Shown here: piece by piece, positions 61,537 to 64,000 of the stretch
Numbering within the stretch: position 1 is the stretch's first letter
Layout of the letters: each line of letters opens with the position of its first letter
The notes under the pieces: generated by a model
What the model was told of the DNA's origin: nothing
The model's database searches: none
What the model saw: only the letters and a program-made list of their open reading frames with translations
Made by a program: the position numbers and the translations under genes
NCBI RefSeq assembly: GCF_041053105.1
Contig: NZ_CP163444.1
Coordinates: forward strand, 8,588,501-8,652,500
Length of the DNA: 64,000 nucleotides
Direction of reading: 5' to 3'
Source: Streptomyces sp. R44
Lineage (GTDB): Bacteria; Actinomycetota; Actinomycetes; Streptomycetales; Streptomycetaceae

Positions 61537-62151
61537 CTACCTGGTCACCGCTTGCTTGGCGACGGCGACGAAGGTACGGATCAGGTCGTGGTCCTTGACG
61601 CCGGGGGCGGACTCGACGCCGCTGGAGACGTCGACGCCCCAGGGCCGGGCACGGTCGATCGCCTCACCGACGTTGCGCGGGTTCAGCCCACCGGCGAGCA
61701 GCCACGCGCCCTCGGGGCGGGCCGCCTCCAGCAGCGACAGGTCCCACGTTTCGCCGGAACCGGCGCGGGGGGAGTCGAGGAGGAGGACCTCCTCGCCGTA
61801 GGCGCCGACTCGGGTGTCGGGCCGGTCGTTCAGCGAGGTGGCCCGCCACAGCCGGGGAAAGATCGCGGCCGCGGCCGCGAAGTCCTGTTCCTGATACGCG
61901 GGGCCGTGCAGCTGCAGGGCGCCGACGCCGAGCTCACCGGCCAAGCGGGCGGCCTCGGCCGCGGGCGTGTCGTTGACGACGAGAACGGACAGGACACCCG
62001 GCGGCACATGGGCGGCGAGCCGCACCGCCCGCTCGCGGTCGAGCCCGCGCACACTGGTCCCGCTGATCACCAGGCCGACGGCGTCAGCCCCGGCAGCGAC
62101 CGCCACATCGATGTCGGCGGCCGTCCCGAGCCCGCACACCTTCACGAACAC
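61537..62151 (-). CDS. trpF: Phosphoribosylanthranilate isomerase (TrpF)
   Basis: The 204-residue TIM barrel begins VFVKVCGLGTAADIDVAVAAGADAVGL, with catalytic Cys 6, and has QLHG, VLLLDS (catalytic Asp 126, the canonical position) and LLAGGLNPRNV, the phosphate loop. It converts phosphoribosylanthranilate to CdRP in tryptophan synthesis. GTG 62151 is chosen because GAGGAG lies 6 nt upstream and this start matches other TrpF proteins. Streptomyces normally lack TrpF and use the bifunctional PriA. No other trp gene is adjacent. Confidence 0.9.
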   Translation of the reverse strand: MFVKVCGLGTAADIDVAVAAGADAVGLVISGTSVRGLDRERAVRLAAHVPPGVLSVLVVNDTPAAEAARLAGELGVGALQLHGPAYQEQDFAAAAAIFPRLWRATSLNDRPDTRVGAYGEEVLLLDSPRAGSGETWDLSLLEAARPEGAWLLAGGLNPRNVGEAIDRARPWGVDVSSGVESAPGVKDHDLIRTFVAVAKQAVTR

Positions 62152-62306
62152 GTCTCTCTCCTCTGCTGACACCGACGCGGCAGGCCGAGCCTACCCCCGC
62201 TCCGGTGGAGGGAGATGCGGTCACCGTGCCCTCGGCCGGGAACCCTGGTGCCGACCTCTGAGCGGGTGTGCTTCGATCTGGACCTGTGACGACGGAGGTG
62301 CCGCGC

Positions 62307-62520
62307 ATGGGGCATGCGAAGGGGCGGAAGACATCGGCCTTTTGGGCCGTGGTCCTGCTCCGCGGCGAAGGTCATCGACCGCGAGCACCTCGACCACGAG
62401 GGCAGCCACATCCTGAACGACACCTCCCAGGCGGTCTCGCACCACGACCGGGACGCGGAGAAGCGGGTGTCGGCGTACTGCAGTGCGGTGGGCTTCGAGA
62501 CGCTGATGAAGTACGGCTGA
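62307..62520 (+). pseudogene. Small gene, probably frameshifted
   Basis: ATG 62307 follows GGAGG and begins MGHAKGRKTSAFWAVVLLR. A different frame from about 62370 to the TGA at 62520 has very strong third-position G/C bias and reads KVIDREHLDHEGSHILNDTS, then HHDRDAEKRVSAYCSAVGFETLMKYG. A single indel near 62365 would join them into one protein of about 71 residues. I do not recognise it. Confidence 0.4.
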
Positions 62521-62618
62521 GGCCGGAAGGGAGGAGAGGGCCCTTCAGCACGAGCTCGCGGGAGTGGTGGTGACAGGGCGCGGCACCTGATTTCCGGGGT
62601 GGGCCGGGCGGGGGCGAG

Positions 62619-63497
62619 CTACTCGTGGACCTGGGCCTTCAGCGGGTCGTGCCTGTGGACCTGGGCCTTAAGTGGGTCGTGCGCGGCATCGGTGTCCGCG
62701 CCCAGGCCGGTCAGGAGGCGCAGGCCGTCCTCGGCGGGGCTGCCGGGGGTCGCGGACAGCACGATCAGTTCCAGGCCGGATTCCTCGGGCAGCGCGAAGT
62801 TCTCCTGGTGCAGTTCCAGAACTCCGACCAGCGGATGCCGGTACGCCTTGCGTCCATGCGTACGCGCGCGTACGTCCGCGCGGGCCCACAGGCGGCGGAA
62901 GCGTTCGCTGCCCATCGCCAGCTCGCCGATCAACGAGGCCAGGCGGGGGTCGTCGGGGTGCTTCCCGGCGGCCAGGCGCAGATGCCCGACGACGTCGAGC
63001 GTGCACGCGTCCCAGTCCGCGTAGAGACCCTGCTCGGCCTCGTCGAGGAAGATGTGCCGTGCGATGTTCAGGCCGGGTATCGGCCGGCCGTAGAGAAGTC
63101 CGGCGAGGCGGTTCCCTGCGAGCACGTCCAGACGGTGGTTCATGATCAGCGCGGGCGCGTCGGCGACGAGGTCCAGGACACGGAGCAGCTCCGGCCGGAG
63201 GCGCCCGCCCGGCGCCTTCGCGGGCCGGCGGCGCTGCCGCGCGAGCCGGTAGAGGTGTCCGCGTTCCGTCTCGTCGAGGCCGAGGACGCGGGCGAGCGCG
63301 TCGAGGACCTGCTCGGACGGCTGCGTCGCGCGGCCCTGCTCCAGGCGTACGTAGTAGTCGACGCTCACTCCGGACAGATGCGCGACCTCTTCGCGCCGCA
63401 GCCCTTCGACCCGGCGGCGACTGTCGGTGGGAATGCCGACGGCCGCCGGATCCACCCGGGAACGCCGGGTCCGCAGGAAACCCGCAAGATCGTCCAT
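62619..63497 (-). CDS. MmyB-type XRE transcriptional regulator
   Basis: The 292-residue protein has the HTH (LRREEVAHLSGVSVDYYVRLEQGRATQPSEQVLDALARVLGL) and the full MmyB ligand-binding domain (ALIMNHRLDVLAGNRLAGLLYG, HIFLDEAEQGLYADWDACTLDVVGHLRLAAG, YRHPLVGVLELHQENFALPEESGLELIVLSATPGSPAEDGLRLL in separate blocks). Unlike the copy at 2251, the C-terminal part is intact, and it ends in a duplicated 10-residue motif. CATACT 7 nt upstream of ATG 63497 suggests a leaderless transcript. Divergent from a quinone-reductase gene, the likely target. Confidence 0.9.
   Translation of the reverse strand: MDDLAGFLRTRRSRVDPAAVGIPTDSRRRVEGLRREEVAHLSGVSVDYYVRLEQGRATQPSEQVLDALARVLGLDETERGHLYRLARQRRRPAKAPGGRLRPELLRVLDLVADAPALIMNHRLDVLAGNRLAGLLYGRPIPGLNIARHIFLDEAEQGLYADWDACTLDVVGHLRLAAGKHPDDPRLASLIGELAMGSERFRRLWARADVRARTHGRKAYRHPLVGVLELHQENFALPEESGLELIVLSATPGSPAEDGLRLLTGLGADTDAAHDPLKAQVHRHDPLKAQVHE
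62625..62684 (-). repeat. 30-bp tandem duplication in the MmyB-type gene tail
   Basis: Two 30-bp copies (62625-62654 and 62655-62684) differ by three or so bases and encode HDPLKAQVHR and HDPLKAQVHE at the C-terminus of the regulator. The frame is preserved. Confidence 0.85.
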
Positions 63498-63636
63498 GCC
63501 TCCCAGTATGGCCTCGGCGACGCCCGCGAAGGTGGCCCTGCCAGTACCAGGAACCCCGGTCCGACGGAAGACGCGCCCCTGAACGGCGGCCGCCCCGGCG
63601 TCCAGGATCGAAGGCATCCGATCCGAAGGAGTCCCC

Positions 63637-64000
63637 ATGAAGACGCTGATCGTCCACGCCCACCCGGAGCCGAACTCGCTCAACAGCTCGCTGAAGGACC
63701 TCGCCGTCACCACGCTGGAGGCCGCCGGGCACGACGTACGGGTGAGCGATCTGTACGCGATGAACTGGAAGGCCGTCGTGGACGCCGCCGACTACGGGCC
63801 CGCCGCGTCCAGCCCCCTGAAGGTGGCACTGGACTCGGGCCGGGCCTTCGACACCGGGACGCTCACCCCGGACGTCCTGGCCGAGCAGGAGAAGCTGCTG
63901 TGGGCCGACACGATCATCTTCCAGTTCCCGCTGTGGTGGTACACGATGCCCGCGATCCTCAAGGGCTGGGTCGACCGCGTCTTCACCTACCGCTTCGCGT
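63637..64000 (+). CDS. NAD(P)H-quinone-reductase-type flavodoxin-like protein, cut by right edge
   Basis: The first 121 codons are visible: MKTLIVHAHPEPNSLNSSLK, then VRVSDLYAMNWKAVVDAADY, WADTIIFQFPLWWYTMPAILKGWVDRVFTYRF. This is the KefF/NQO1-like NAD(P)H oxidoreductase family, which uses FMN or FAD to reduce quinones; the loop QFPLWWYTMPA is its signature. GAAGGAG lies 6 nt before ATG 63637. Divergent from an MmyB-type regulator, a common pairing in Streptomyces. Confidence 0.92.
   Translation, partial: MKTLIVHAHPEPNSLNSSLKDLAVTTLEAAGHDVRVSDLYAMNWKAVVDAADYGPAASSPLKVALDSGRAFDTGTLTPDVLAEQEKLLWADTIIFQFPLWWYTMPAILKGWVDRVFTYRFA

Overview
This is a very GC-rich actinobacterial chromosome segment, almost certainly from Streptomyces or a close relative. 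The reasons are the strong G/C bias at third codon positions, many GTG starts, leaderless promoters with a TAnnnT box 6-7 nt before the start codon, three PucR-type and two MmyB-type regulators, a sugar ABC transporter without its own ATPase, and a complete yrbE-mce operon. I saw no rRNA, tRNA or CRISPR array.

Layout. (1) 1-2.3 kb: an IS607-like element with a serine recombinase cut by the window edge and a frameshifted TnpB. It has landed in the 3' end of an MmyB-type regulator gene. (2) 2.3-11.1 kb: that regulator, a divergent drug-efflux type MFS transporter, VOC and GNAT enzymes, a secreted M15-type peptidase, a TetR regulator with a divergent old-yellow-enzyme gene and an amino-acid-type binding protein, and three small hypothetical genes. 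(3) 11.1-16.9 kb: two PucR-type regulators around an acyl-CoA ligase, a tautomerase, an SDR and a leaderless HxlR regulator. (4) 17.1-33.0 kb: three secreted proteins transcribed away from a translationally coupled lipid-import operon (ATPase, two YrbE permeases, six MCE proteins, four Mce-associated proteins). The divergent promoter region carries four copies of an 18-bp dyad. (5) 33.3-39.9 kb: molybdate uptake (modA, a fused modBC gene, two HTH-TOBE proteins, an orphan molbindin reading frame without a start codon), a PucR regulator and a TetR regulator. (6) 40-43.5 kb: a saccharopine-dehydrogenase-like enzyme, a large SMI1/KNR4 protein and a small membrane protein.

(7) 43.6-58.9 kb is the most unusual part. 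Two paralogous glycosyltransferase-like genes, one at each end, enclose a GNAT and a methyltransferase, an N,N-dimethylformamidase-like protein, a HAD phosphatase, an amidinotransferase of the StrB1/glycine amidinotransferase family, a sugar-type ABC importer, a radical SAM protein, a GHMP kinase, a NUDIX hydrolase and an NAD-dependent sugar epimerase. The set looks like a pathway that imports or makes a sugar or cyclitol, phosphorylates it, adds a guanidino group and handles it as a nucleotide-linked or glycosylated product. This is inferred from families and clustering, and no known pathway is matched exactly. (8) 59-64 kb: a Tat-exported sulfatase, an XRE regulator with a membrane partner, a dedicated TrpF (unexpected in an organism expected to rely on PriA), a probable broken small gene, and a second MmyB-type regulator divergent from an NAD(P)H-quinone-reductase-type gene cut by the right edge.
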